Assembly: GCF_000263195.1 (NCBI RefSeq)
Contig: NC_018748.1
Span: 3,844,001-3,908,000 of the forward strand
DNA length: 64,000 nt
Reading direction: 5' to 3'
From: Emticicia oligotrophica DSM 17448
GTDB lineage: Bacteria; Bacteroidota; Bacteroidia; Cytophagales; Spirosomataceae
Positions 53,267-60,576 of this stretch are shown here, in pieces. The position numbers and the translations under genes are program-made. The notes below the pieces were generated by a model that saw nothing but the letters and a program-made list of their open reading frames with translations, was not told where the DNA came from and did no database searches. How positions within the stretch are numbered: the first letter of the stretch is position 1; each line of letters starts with the position of its first letter.

Positions 53267-53713
53267 TTAGTTAGATTTATTGAGAGAAGGCCAAAGTTCA
53301 TTCGCTTTCTGAATACGGCTCGGAATATCCTTCGACCATAATTCTTTTACTTTTTTGCTATAATTGAGGTAAAGTTTATCATCGACAATTGTCCAAGCAT
53401 TTGGGTCGGTTGGCGATTTGTGGTTTTCGCTCACGCCGTAAGCACAAAAGCCGCCGTATTGCGGAGCATATTTTGTTGGATTGGTTTTGAAAACATCTAA
53501 ATTGGCTTGTGAACTAAACAACCATTTAGCTTCGTTCCATTCAAAACTAAAATCGTTTTTGCCTTCAACTGCCTTACTTTCAGTAAAATACGCTACGGCA
53601 TCATAGCCATTGATAGCGATTCCATTTTTGACAAAAATGGCTTTTTCTTGTGCAAAAACACCACTCGAAATGAGTATAAAGAAAAAAACCATCGCACTAA
53701 ATTTGTTTTTCAT
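53267..53713 (-). CDS. YHS domain protein, exported (copy 1 of 2)
   Basis: Same layout as its neighbour: signal peptide (about 1-21, ending VFAQ), then GIAINGYDAVAYFTESKAVEGKNDFSFEWNEAKWLFSSQANLDVFKTNPTKYAPQYGGFCAYGVS. 148 aa. First gene of an operon (YHS, YHS, DoxX, ATP-grasp, Crp) that starts at operator B. The conserved Cys in GGFCAY could bind copper or another metal; this is a family-level inference. Confidence 0.88.
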   Translation of the reverse strand: MKNKFSAMVFFFILISSGVFAQEKAIFVKNGIAINGYDAVAYFTESKAVEGKNDFSFEWNEAKWLFSSQANLDVFKTNPTKYAPQYGGFCAYGVSENHKSPTDPNAWTIVDDKLYLNYSKKVKELWSKDIPSRIQKANELWPSLNKSN

Positions 53714-53740
53714 TTTGATAGAAATTTAAAATTTACAGCA

Positions 53741-53789
53741 CAAAGTTGGCGGATTGGTAAAAATCGAATTGTCGGCTGGTTGACAATTC
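53741..53789 (-). promoter_or_regulatory. Crp/Fnr-type operator and promoter B (YHS operon)
   Basis: A perfect palindrome GAATTGTC-N8-GACAATTC (53766-53789, spacer GGCTGGTT), centre 53777.5. The minus-strand -7 element CAACTTTG is at 53741-53748, again 36.5 bp from the centre. The operator overlaps the stop codon of lysE. The predicted start is about 22 nt before the YHS ATG. Confidence 0.65.
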
Positions 53790-54408
53790 AGAGAAGAATT
53801 TTAAAAGTTTGAAACACAGACATTGAAATAAAAAATAATCCGATTACTTTTTCGATGGAATAGCGGCGGAATAGACCGAGTATTTTGATTTGAAAACGAT
53901 TTGCTAAATATGCAAAAATCAATAAAATCAGAAATGCACCTAAAGCAGCTCCCAACACAAACGAAACTTGCGAACTTATTGAATTTAGGCTAAAAAAAGT
54001 GTTAAGATACACCAATACCACTACCCAAAAAGGCAATAACTGAGGGTTGAGAATGCCACTGACGAATCCACCAATTATTTCTTTTGGCCTATTGCTTAGG
54101 TTAAATTCTTTGTTTGATTTTGAACTAAAGTAAAAACTGTGGACGCCAATTATCAGGAAAAAAGGAATAATGGCTATTTCTAAAATTTCGAGAATTGTTG
54201 GATTTTTGGTCAAAAAAACTTGACTTTTGAGTGCAATGATGGTGTAAATGATTTCAGGAAGCGTGCCGCTGATGGCTACCCAAACACCCGCTTTAAAATT
54301 CCGAGAAAGCGTTGCTTGCACAACCGCCAAATTGACTGGCCCCGGATGAACCGAACCTACAAAACTAATGAGTGCAGTTAATAATAATATTGCCAATGAT
54401 TCAGACAT
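53788..54408 (-). CDS. LysE family exporter
   Basis: Inner-membrane exporter of the LysE/RhtB type, typically for amino acids. Six hydrophobic segments; the N-terminus has ALISFVGSVHPGPVNLAVVQATLSRNFKAGVWVAISGTLPEIIY, with the G-P-N motif of the family, and GGFVSGILNPQLLPFWVVVLVY follows mid-protein. ATG 54408 (206 aa) is chosen over an in-frame codon at 54432 because the latter lies inside promoter C. It is a single gene with its own Crp-type site. Confidence 0.87.
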   Translation of the reverse strand: MSESLAILLLTALISFVGSVHPGPVNLAVVQATLSRNFKAGVWVAISGTLPEIIYTIIALKSQVFLTKNPTILEILEIAIIPFFLIIGVHSFYFSSKSNKEFNLSNRPKEIIGGFVSGILNPQLLPFWVVVLVYLNTFFSLNSISSQVSFVLGAALGAFLILLIFAYLANRFQIKILGLFRRYSIEKVIGLFFISMSVFQTFKILL

Positions 54409-54429
54409 ACCTTTATTGATTTTAAGTAA

Positions 54430-54475
54430 CAAAGGTAACGAGGCCTGAAAAATTGATTTGTCGGGTGGCTGACTG
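54430..54475 (-). promoter_or_regulatory. Crp/Fnr-type operator and promoter C (lysE)
   Basis: Operator TTGTCGGGTGGCTGACTG starts at 54458, centre 54466.5. The minus-strand -7 element TACCTTTG (54430-54437) is a perfect consensus, 36.5 bp from the centre. The leader to ATG 54408 is about 16 nt. Confidence 0.6.
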
Positions 54476-54636
54476 ATTTATCCAAATTATGGGTTATTAG
54501 TTCTTTGTTTAAAAAATTCTCGTTTGAAAAAACAATGGTTTGAACTTATACAGTACTGGGTTATATTAAACCTAATTTTCTTTCTAATGGTAGGATTTAT
54601 TTTTATATTTAGTATCAATTCAATCTTTTCTGATAA

Positions 54637-54861
54637 ATGACCGAACTCGAAAAGCTCTTTATAGTCCAATGTTTTATGGTTTTAAAAGAACGAATTTTGA
54701 AGCATCTTTCCCTTTCGGCCGAAGAACACTACGAGCAATTATTCGCCTTCAAAAAAGAGCTTTTCAACCAAGTACCGCTACAATATTTGGCTTCAATGTT
54801 GGGTATGACTCCCGAAAATTTTAGTCGGATACGAAAAAAAGTGTTAAAGAAAACTTCTTGA
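54637..54861 (+). pseudogene. C-terminal fragment of a Crp/Fnr-type regulator
   Basis: Only 74 codons. The residues ERILKHLSLSAEEHYEQLFA and then QVPLQYLASMLGMTPENFSRIRKKV are the helix-turn-helix end of Bacteroidota Crp/Fnr proteins, which normally follow a cNMP-binding domain of about 120 residues. That domain is missing and a TAA sits directly before the ATG, so this is a remnant unless it works as a stand-alone HTH. It lies next to a clear pseudogene, which favours decay. Confidence 0.65.
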
Positions 54862-54971
54862 TTTTTGTCAAGAGCAAGCCTTGATTTTGTGTAGAACTTA
54901 ATTAGTCGAACAATAGACAAAAATTTCAATCATTGCAAAATCAAAGCGATTTTGCATAAAACTAAAATACA

Positions 54972-55409
54972 ATGAGAAGCATTAATAACAACGCACCCGT
55001 AAAATTTAGTAAAAGCATAATTATAAACGCCTATACTTTTAAAGTTTGGGAAATTATGACCAATAAATATCAATGACTGGTCTAAATGGCAGTCGGATAT
55101 TACGAAACCTAAACTAAATGGTGTTTTCGAAGTAGGGACAACCTTCTACTGGAAGACTGGCGGAGCAAGCATTCATTCGACTTTTCATTCCTTTGAGGTT
55201 ACTTAAAAATTTGGCTGGACGGGTAAGACATTAGGCATGTTTGCTATTCATAACTGGACTCTTACTTCTTTGAGAACCTAACGATTATCTTGGTAGAGGA
55301 AAGTATGGAGGGTTTATTAGTAAGTATTTTGCAAAAAACGTTCAATAAAATCCCCGAAAATGATATGCAAAACTGGCTCAAACTACTAAAAATCGAATCT
55401 GAAAAGTAG
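54972..55409 (+). pseudogene. SRPBCC family protein, disrupted
   Basis: Reads as a START/SRPBCC protein only across frame changes. Frame 1 gives IIINAYTFKVWEIMTN, then a four-base surplus near 55062-55070 shifts to INDWSKWQSDITKPKLNG, continues with GTTFYWKTGGASIHSTFHSFEVT, meets an in-frame TAA at 55204-55206, resumes as KFGWTGKTLGMFAIHNWTLT, shifts again near 55265-55272, and ends with VEESMEGLLVSILQKTF and MQNWLKLLKIESEK before TAG 55407-55409. Two frameshifts plus a stop make a functional product very unlikely. Confidence 0.85.
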
Positions 55410-55500
55410 TGTTTAGGACTGTTTTGCATGGTGAATAATAAAATACTAATTGTTGTAAAGAGAATTACGAAGCAAGTAGTATTTTACATTCAGTTGATTA

Positions 55501-56916
55501 TTATTTGACTCGATAAAAACTATTTAGCTTGATCCCGAAGGTCCAATCTGTGGGTTTATAGGTAAGTGTTTTAAATTGATAAGCTGCATATGGACTAATC
55601 TGTAAAGAAAATTTTTTCCAACGTTTCTCAATACCTGTAGAAAACATCAAATTATTAAATGCTGTTACTTTAATTTTTTCAGAAAAGGCACTTGGCGAAT
55701 CATCATAATTATGACGCGAAAATGAGGTTAGTTTTTGTAAATGTAAATCAAAGTCAGTTCCGCCACCCAAAGTGAAAGTGAAATCATTTCGAAGGGCTAT
55801 TCTATAATTGAGATACAATGGAATTCGGAATAGAATTTGGCGAGCTTCAATGTTTTCGATTGGAACCCCAACAGGAAAGTCTACTTTGTGCTCTTCTCTA
55901 AAATCTTTGGTTGTTTTTCGTTTAAATTCATCTTCATTCCCGAAATGCTCAAATCCCAAGAAATTGACAGAAGCACCGGTGCTTACACTCCATTTTTTTC
56001 TTAAAAGAAATTCAGCCAAAATGCTAGTTCCAATTTGTTGGTTATCCATATTGGCACCAATACCAATTCTATATTTGAGAGGTGGTAATTTGATGGAAGG
56101 CAGTTTGAATTCCTTATTTTTTACCAATGCTTTTGTATCGTATGATTTAAGTATAGGTTCTCTAAGTAGTGTTGCAGAAGATAAGCTCAAAGGAAGGAAG
56201 CCCTTACTTCTCACTTCATTCAAATTGATTTGTTTAGAAATTTCTACTTGTTTATCAAGAGTAATTGCATTGTCGGTAACGTTGCTATTTTTAGGAGTAT
56301 ATTCACCTTGGTTACTTATCTCCTGTGCAGATTCCTTCTCATAATTTATATTTCTCTTAACAATCGTTTTTTTAGGGGTTTTAACAAAAATACCTACTTT
56401 TCTGTTTTCATTTTTATTACTCTTGGAGCCATTAGTAGCCTCTATACTTTCAAATGAATTATCATTGTTATTTTCTACTTCACTAATTGGGTTTGATTTT
56501 GTCTCACTTAGATTGTCTTCCGAAAAATTAATCTCTTGTGGGTCATTTAATAAAACGTCTTTTCTAATATGTTTCAAAACATAAACTGTGTCAATTTTTT
56601 CAACAATTACTTTCTTTTTGAGCGGAATAGCAGTGGTTGAAAGCAATTGTTTTTGCTCCAATTTGGTATTTAATTCGTTAATTTTATTTAGTAAAATTTT
56701 ATTTTCATTCAATTGATATAAAGTAGTAGTTAAAAGCGAAACGATTAATAATGTGCTTACCGAATAGGTAAAAACATGCCCAAATCTCTGCCAAAAACTC
56801 AGAGGCAAATGTTGTGTAATATACCCTTGAATTCGGTCAACTTCATTTTCGGAAAATGGTGGATGAAAACTCTCAACCTTGCGTCGAAAGGCTTCATCAA
56901 ATTTATCAGTGTTCAT
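55501..56916 (-). CDS. Putative dual membrane-spanning anti-sigma factor
   Basis: 471 aa from ATG 56916 (the frame opens 11 codons earlier, within the sigma gene). The layout is unusual: a short cytoplasmic N-terminus (1-47, FDEAFRRKVESFHPPFSE), one transmembrane helix (about 48-67, TYSVSTLLIVSLLTTTLY), a coiled-coil-like stretch (70-90), a long polar linker (about 90-275), and a C-terminal domain of amphipathic strands like a small outer-membrane beta-barrel (RIGIGANMDNQQIGTS, SVSTGASVNFLGFEHF, IPLYLNYRIALRNDFTFTLGGGTDF, closing FGIKLNSFYRV). It overlaps the ECF sigma gene by 11 bases. This matches dual membrane-spanning anti-sigma factors reported from Bacteroides; the function here is inferred. 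Confidence 0.7.
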   Translation of the reverse strand: MNTDKFDEAFRRKVESFHPPFSENEVDRIQGYITQHLPLSFWQRFGHVFTYSVSTLLIVSLLTTTLYQLNENKILLNKINELNTKLEQKQLLSTTAIPLKKKVIVEKIDTVYVLKHIRKDVLLNDPQEINFSEDNLSETKSNPISEVENNNDNSFESIEATNGSKSNKNENRKVGIFVKTPKKTIVKRNINYEKESAQEISNQGEYTPKNSNVTDNAITLDKQVEISKQINLNEVRSKGFLPLSLSSATLLREPILKSYDTKALVKNKEFKLPSIKLPPLKYRIGIGANMDNQQIGTSILAEFLLRKKWSVSTGASVNFLGFEHFGNEDEFKRKTTKDFREEHKVDFPVGVPIENIEARQILFRIPLYLNYRIALRNDFTFTLGGGTDFDLHLQKLTSFSRHNYDDSPSAFSEKIKVTAFNNLMFSTGIEKRWKKFSLQISPYAAYQFKTLTYKPTDWTFGIKLNSFYRVK

Positions 56917-57511
56917 TGAGTTTATTTTTTCTCGATGAGTAAATATCAAATAAATGTGGATAATGAATACGAATCATTTCCTGTAACTTAATGCGAGCAT
57001 CTTGAAGATTCGATTTTGAAGTACCTTCTTGAATACCTAATTGTTCGGCAATTTCTTTATGTTTATATCCTTCAATTACATATAACATAAATACCATACG
57101 ATACATTGGTGTGAGTTTGCGTACGAGACTCATGATTTCTTCAGTGGAAAGTTTACTAATGACATCATCATCAAAATCAGTAATTTCAACTTCATCAATG
57201 GCAACATGTAATTGGTATTTTTTATTTGCTCGGTAATAATCAATGGCAGTATTTATCATAATTGTTCGAACCCATGCTTTGAAAGGTTGCGAAGCATCAT
57301 ATTTTGAAAGATTATTGAAAATCTTTAAAAAGCCATCATTTACCATCTCTTCAACTTCTTGGTCATTGCTCGAATATCTTGAACAGATACTCTTAGCAAA
57401 CCCCAAATGAAGTTTGATAAGCGTACGTTGGGCTTGGCTATTATTATTAATGCAAGCTTTAATTACGCTCTCTAGATTATCTTCCGAAAATGTACTTTTC
57501 TTAAAAAACAA
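56906..57511 (-). CDS. ECF RNA polymerase sigma factor
   Basis: Extracytoplasmic-function sigma-70 factor, 201 aa. Region 2 (about 25-100): LHLGFAKSICSRYSSNDQEVEEMVNDGFLKIFNNLSKYDASQPFKAWVRTIMINTAIDYYR. Region 4 (about 130-185): LTPMYRMVFMLYVIEGYKHKEIAEQLGIQEGTSKSNLQDARIKLQEMI, with a complete helix-turn-helix. Its stop overlaps the start of the membrane partner, typical for a sigma/anti-sigma pair. The promoter at 57547-57576 carries the same ACCCCAC-N17-CGTAA motif as two other genes nearby, so it probably directs its own transcription. Confidence 0.93.
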   Translation of the reverse strand: MFFKKSTFSEDNLESVIKACINNNSQAQRTLIKLHLGFAKSICSRYSSNDQEVEEMVNDGFLKIFNNLSKYDASQPFKAWVRTIMINTAIDYYRANKKYQLHVAIDEVEITDFDDDVISKLSTEEIMSLVRKLTPMYRMVFMLYVIEGYKHKEIAEQLGIQEGTSKSNLQDARIKLQEMIRIHYPHLFDIYSSRKNKLNEH

Positions 57512-57546
57512 TGTAATTAGATGGTTTGAAAGGTATTGTAAAGGTA

Positions 57547-57576
57547 GTTACGTTACGCTTAAAAAAATGGTGGGGT
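57547..57576 (-). promoter_or_regulatory. Predicted ECF promoter of the sigma/anti-sigma operon
   Basis: On the minus strand ACCCCAC (57570-57576), 17 nt, CGTAAC (57547-57552); a second, overlapping CGTAAC is at 57552-57557 (12 nt). The start of transcription is predicted about 29 nt before the sigma ATG. It forms an imperfect inverted repeat with the promoter at 57608. Confidence 0.6.
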
Positions 57577-57607
57577 ATAAATAAAAAAAAACATTTTTTT
57601 TGAGTCA

Positions 57608-57637
57608 ACCCCACGTTTTTATTTTCTGTAGCGTAAA
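57608..57637 (+). promoter_or_regulatory. Predicted ECF promoter of the divergent outer membrane gene
   Basis: ACCCCAC (57608-57614), 17 nt, CGTAAA (57632-57637). The leader to ATG 57678 is about 33 nt. Same boxes and spacing as the sigma operon promoter on the other strand. Confidence 0.6.
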
Positions 57638-57677
57638 GCCTATCAAACACTATTTCTCATTTAAACAAATATTACCT

Positions 57678-58415
57678 ATGATTCGCTTGAGTAAGTTAAT
57701 GATTGTATTGGCATTGTTGATTGGTATAAAATCAGTACCAGTTTTAGGGCAAGACTCAACAAAATCGTCTATTCGGACAGTTTTTTCTGGAAAAAAATCA
57801 CCCCTAAAACTCAGATATTTAGGGTTGTATGTGGCTCCCGAGTATCAGTTTGGGCAAGTAGGTGGTTCTTTTACTTCTTTAACAGGAGGTTCTGTAATGT
57901 TACAGTTTAATAAAAAATTAGCTTTAGGATTCACAGGTTATAGTACTGTAAGAGGTACTCAAAATAATGTTAATGGAATGTTTGCGGGCCTAAAAACTGA
58001 ATATACAGTAATGCCTGATGCGGCTATTCACGTTTCATTTCCATTAATGTTTGGCGTAGCCAGTGATGCCTTTCGCTTTGGTGAGTTTGGTGAACACCAT
58101 GATGGCTTCAGGGGTGGTGATAGGGGAATGCCTGATTCAAATTTTGACCCAAATGCCGCTAATGGTACGCAAGGACGGTTTCCTGATAGAAATAATTTTA
58201 CGAAAAATTATTATAGTGTAGTACAACCAGGAGTGGTAGCTGAGGCAAATCTTATGCGATTTGCAAAGATTTTTGTTGGGGCAAATTACCGATTTGCTTT
58301 TGATAATAATGGATTAAGTTCTGATTATAAAGGTTTTTCTGCGAATGTTGGATTGAAACTTGGTATTTTTGATTATGCTTTATCAAAAAAATCAAAAAAG
58401 AAAACTGATAATTAA
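57678..58415 (+). CDS. Outer membrane beta-barrel protein, ECF-linked
   Basis: Family not recognised. Signal peptide from ATG 57678 (about 1-25, ending PVLGQ); the frame opens upstream at 57600, but that stretch includes the promoter. The mature protein has barrel-like strands (LRYLGLYVAPEYQFGQVGGSF, VMLQFNKKLALGFTGYSTV, AIHVSFPLMFGVASDAFRF, KIFVGANYRFAF, NVGLKLGIFDYAL) and a His/Gly/Asp-rich loop (GEFGEHHDGFRGGDRGMPDSN). 245 aa with a Lys-rich end. It is divergent from the sigma operon and shares its promoter motif, so it is a likely target of that sigma factor. Confidence 0.78.
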   Translation: MIRLSKLMIVLALLIGIKSVPVLGQDSTKSSIRTVFSGKKSPLKLRYLGLYVAPEYQFGQVGGSFTSLTGGSVMLQFNKKLALGFTGYSTVRGTQNNVNGMFAGLKTEYTVMPDAAIHVSFPLMFGVASDAFRFGEFGEHHDGFRGGDRGMPDSNFDPNAANGTQGRFPDRNNFTKNYYSVVQPGVVAEANLMRFAKIFVGANYRFAFDNNGLSSDYKGFSANVGLKLGIFDYALSKKSKKKTDN

Positions 58416-58433
58416 TAAATTTTTAATTAGTCG

Positions 58434-58461
58434 TGCAACCATTTATTACGTCCCAGACGTC
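58434..58461 (+). promoter_or_regulatory. ECF-like promoter before the small lipoprotein gene
   Basis: TGCAACC (58434-58440), 17 nt, CGTC (58458-58461). The same boxes and spacing occur again at 58912. They differ from the ACCCCAC type, so another sigma factor may use them. Leader of about 60 nt. Confidence 0.4.
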
Positions 58462-58531
58462 ATTCATTTCAGTAATTACTAATTGAAGCTTCGCTGTAAA
58501 AATCATTTCTAATTCTAAATTTATTATACCA

Positions 58532-58834
58532 ATGAAAAAAATAGTAGTTGTGGCTGCTTTTGTTATGGCGGCTGTATATATGACTGCCTGTAATAAAGAA
58601 GCACTCTCTCCTGATTCGATTGCTAACGATATTAAATCTGCAGCTACCGCCGACTCAACTAAGCATAAGCATCCTAAGAAGGATTCTTTAGGTATAAAGA
58701 GAGATTCATTAGGTCATAAACCACCAAAAGATTCACTCGGAGTAAAACCTCCTAAATTAGACTCTTTGAAAACTAAGCCACCAAAGTTAGATTCACTTGG
58801 TCATAAACCTAAGAAAGGTCCAAAGCACGGATAA
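58532..58834 (+). CDS. Small repetitive lipoprotein
   Basis: A 100-aa lipoprotein of unknown function. Lipobox MTAC (Cys20) follows a 19-residue signal. The mature part is almost wholly a Lys/Pro/Asp/Ser/Leu repeat: variants of KPPKLDSLGHK recur five to six times, ending KKGPKHG, strongly basic and probably unstructured. It could bind anionic surface polymers, but nothing proves it. A terminator lies 40 bp downstream. Confidence 0.7.
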   Translation: MKKIVVVAAFVMAAVYMTACNKEALSPDSIANDIKSAATADSTKHKHPKKDSLGIKRDSLGHKPPKDSLGVKPPKLDSLKTKPPKLDSLGHKPKKGPKHG

Positions 58835-58874
58835 AAGAATAACACAAACAATATTTTTATTTTTGTGATTGGTC

Positions 58875-58901
58875 AAACTTCCTGAAATTTTCAGGAAGTT
58901 T
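58875..58901 (+). terminator. Terminator after the small lipoprotein gene
   Basis: An 11-bp stem (58875-58885 with 58891-58901, 5-nt loop) is followed by a T run on the plus strand. Confidence 0.8.
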
Positions 58902-58911
58902 TTCTATATCA

Positions 58912-58939
58912 TGCAACCATTTTAATAAATGTTTTCGTC
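58912..58939 (+). promoter_or_regulatory. ECF-like promoter upstream of dsbD-like gene
   Basis: TGCAACC (58912-58918), 17 nt, CGTC (58936-58939), matching the site at 58434. It follows directly after a terminator. The leader to ATG 59082 would be about 135 nt, which is long; an additional promoter is possible. Confidence 0.38.
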
Positions 58940-59081
58940 TAAATCAGGTAAGCAATCTTTTTGCAAATACTAATCTAAAAAACACTTCGATTATTGATTC
59001 AAATTCTCCTCTTGTTACCCTATTATTTATGAGCTAAAATTAAAGGCTCCCTAAACGAATTATTCAAATAATTAGATACTC

Positions 59082-60452
59082 ATGCACGAACAACAGTCTT
59101 TGCTCGGTTTTCTTTCTGTGGCATTTTTGGCAGGAGTTGCCAACCTTTTTATGCCTTGTATTTATCCAATAATGCCCATGACTGTAAGTTTCTTTACGAA
59201 ACAAACTGACGGAGCTCGTAAAGCCATGTTTTATGGTATTTCAATCATGTTTGTTTTTGCAATCATTGGATTTGTAACAATGGCATTTGGAGCCCCGTTT
59301 CTTAATTTTATCAGCACGCATTGGCTCCCAAATTTAGTTTTCTTTGTTATTTTTATCATTTTTGGAGTATCACTTTTGGGGGCTTTTGAAATTGTTCTTC
59401 CCCATCAGTTTGTCAATAAAATTGATGGGATGTCGGAAAGTGGAGGTTGGTTAGGCATTTTCTTTATGGCACTCACTTTGGTGGTTGTCTCGTTCTCTTG
59501 TACTGCCCCTTTTGTCGGTTCATTATTAATTTTAGCGACACAAGGTGAAGTTTGGCGTCCGCTTTGGGGAATGCTGGCCTTTGGTTTGCCATTTGGCTTA
59601 GTTTTTACCCTATTGGCTATGTTTCCACAGTGGTTAAAAAGTATGCCAAAATCAGGTGGATGGATGAACGAAATGAAAGCCGTAATGGGTTTTGCAGAAT
59701 TTGCTTTAGCATTAAAGTTTTTAAGTAATATCGACCAAGCTTATCACTTCAACCTTTTGCATCGAAGTACATTTCTTATGATTTGGATTGTTATTTTTGG
59801 ATTAATTGCACTTTATATTTCTGGGTTTATTCGCCTACCTAAAGATAGTAAGGTCAAATCGTATCATTGGTCGAGAGTAGTTTTTAGTATGTTGTTTTTT
59901 GTGTTTACTTTTTATTTGATTCCGGGGATAGTTCAAGAAAAACCACTTGATTTATTATCAGGAATATTACCGCCTCAAGATAATCAATCAGAATTAGCGG
60001 GTGTTCCTTCTGAAAAGCTTCGTCCAATGCCGCATGGTCTGACTGGTTTTAGTGATTTTGATGATGCTTTGGCCTATGCCCAAGAAGTAAATAAGCCTGT
60101 TTTGGTTGATTTTACAGGATATGCTTGTGCCAATTGCCGTAAAATGGAAGAAAATGTATGGATTAAGCCAGAAGTTTTGGAGAGGTTGAAAAATGATTAT
60201 GTAATTGCGTCGCTCTATGTGGATGATAAGAAAGAATTACCCAAAGAGAAACATTATAAATCTTCGTACGATGATGAATTGAAAACAACCATTGGTGATA
60301 AAAATATGGATTTGGAGATTACTAAATTCAATAATAATGCTCAACCTTATTATGCTGTAGTTGACGCCAGCGGCAAAACGATAGTAAATCCTGTGGGTTA
60401 TTCAAGTGTTGAAGATTTTGTAAAGTTTTTGGATGAAGGTAAAAAGAAATAG
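59082..60452 (+). CDS. DsbD-like thiol:disulfide interchange protein
   Basis: Carries reducing power from the cytoplasm across the inner membrane. Eight or so hydrophobic helices form the DsbD-beta/CcdA core, with the redox Cys pair in FMPCIYPIMPMT and VSFSCTAPFVGS. The C-terminal thioredoxin-like domain (about 330-456) has the active site YACANCRKME. The N-terminal DsbD-alpha domain is absent, as is common in Bacteroidota. 456 aa. It precedes the Rieske/thioredoxin/ApbE operon and could supply electrons to its periplasmic thioredoxin. Confidence 0.88.
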   Translation: MHEQQSLLGFLSVAFLAGVANLFMPCIYPIMPMTVSFFTKQTDGARKAMFYGISIMFVFAIIGFVTMAFGAPFLNFISTHWLPNLVFFVIFIIFGVSLLGAFEIVLPHQFVNKIDGMSESGGWLGIFFMALTLVVVSFSCTAPFVGSLLILATQGEVWRPLWGMLAFGLPFGLVFTLLAMFPQWLKSMPKSGGWMNEMKAVMGFAEFALALKFLSNIDQAYHFNLLHRSTFLMIWIVIFGLIALYISGFIRLPKDSKVKSYHWSRVVFSMLFFVFTFYLIPGIVQEKPLDLLSGILPPQDNQSELAGVPSEKLRPMPHGLTGFSDFDDALAYAQEVNKPVLVDFTGYACANCRKMEENVWIKPEVLERLKNDYVIASLYVDDKKELPKEKHYKSSYDDELKTTIGDKNMDLEITKFNNNAQPYYAVVDASGKTIVNPVGYSSVEDFVKFLDEGKKK

Positions 60453-60509
60453 AATATTTTGTCAACCAATCGAAAATCAAATTCGTCTTTAATAAAAAAA
60501 CTTGATTTT

Positions 60510-60539
60510 ACCCCACCTTATCATAAGGTATTGCGTAAT
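60510..60539 (+). promoter_or_regulatory. Predicted ECF promoter of the Rieske/ApbE operon
   Basis: ACCCCAC (60510-60516), 17 nt, CGTAAT (60534-60539): the third occurrence of the motif found in front of the sigma operon and its divergent neighbour. The leader to ATG 60577 is about 31 nt, as at the other two. Confidence 0.6.
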
Positions 60540-60576
60540 ATAAATATAACCATTATTTAAGTAAACTAAAACTGTT

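Noticed and set aside
54487-54669. Minus-strand 60-codon frame near the Crp fragment
   Set aside because: No domain or signal; it lies opposite the degraded region and has no promoter.
60461-60487. TCAACC-N16-CGTC as another ECF-like promoter before the Rieske gene
   Set aside because: One box is weaker, the spacing differs, and the ACCCCAC-N17-CGTAA site closer to the gene explains the start better.
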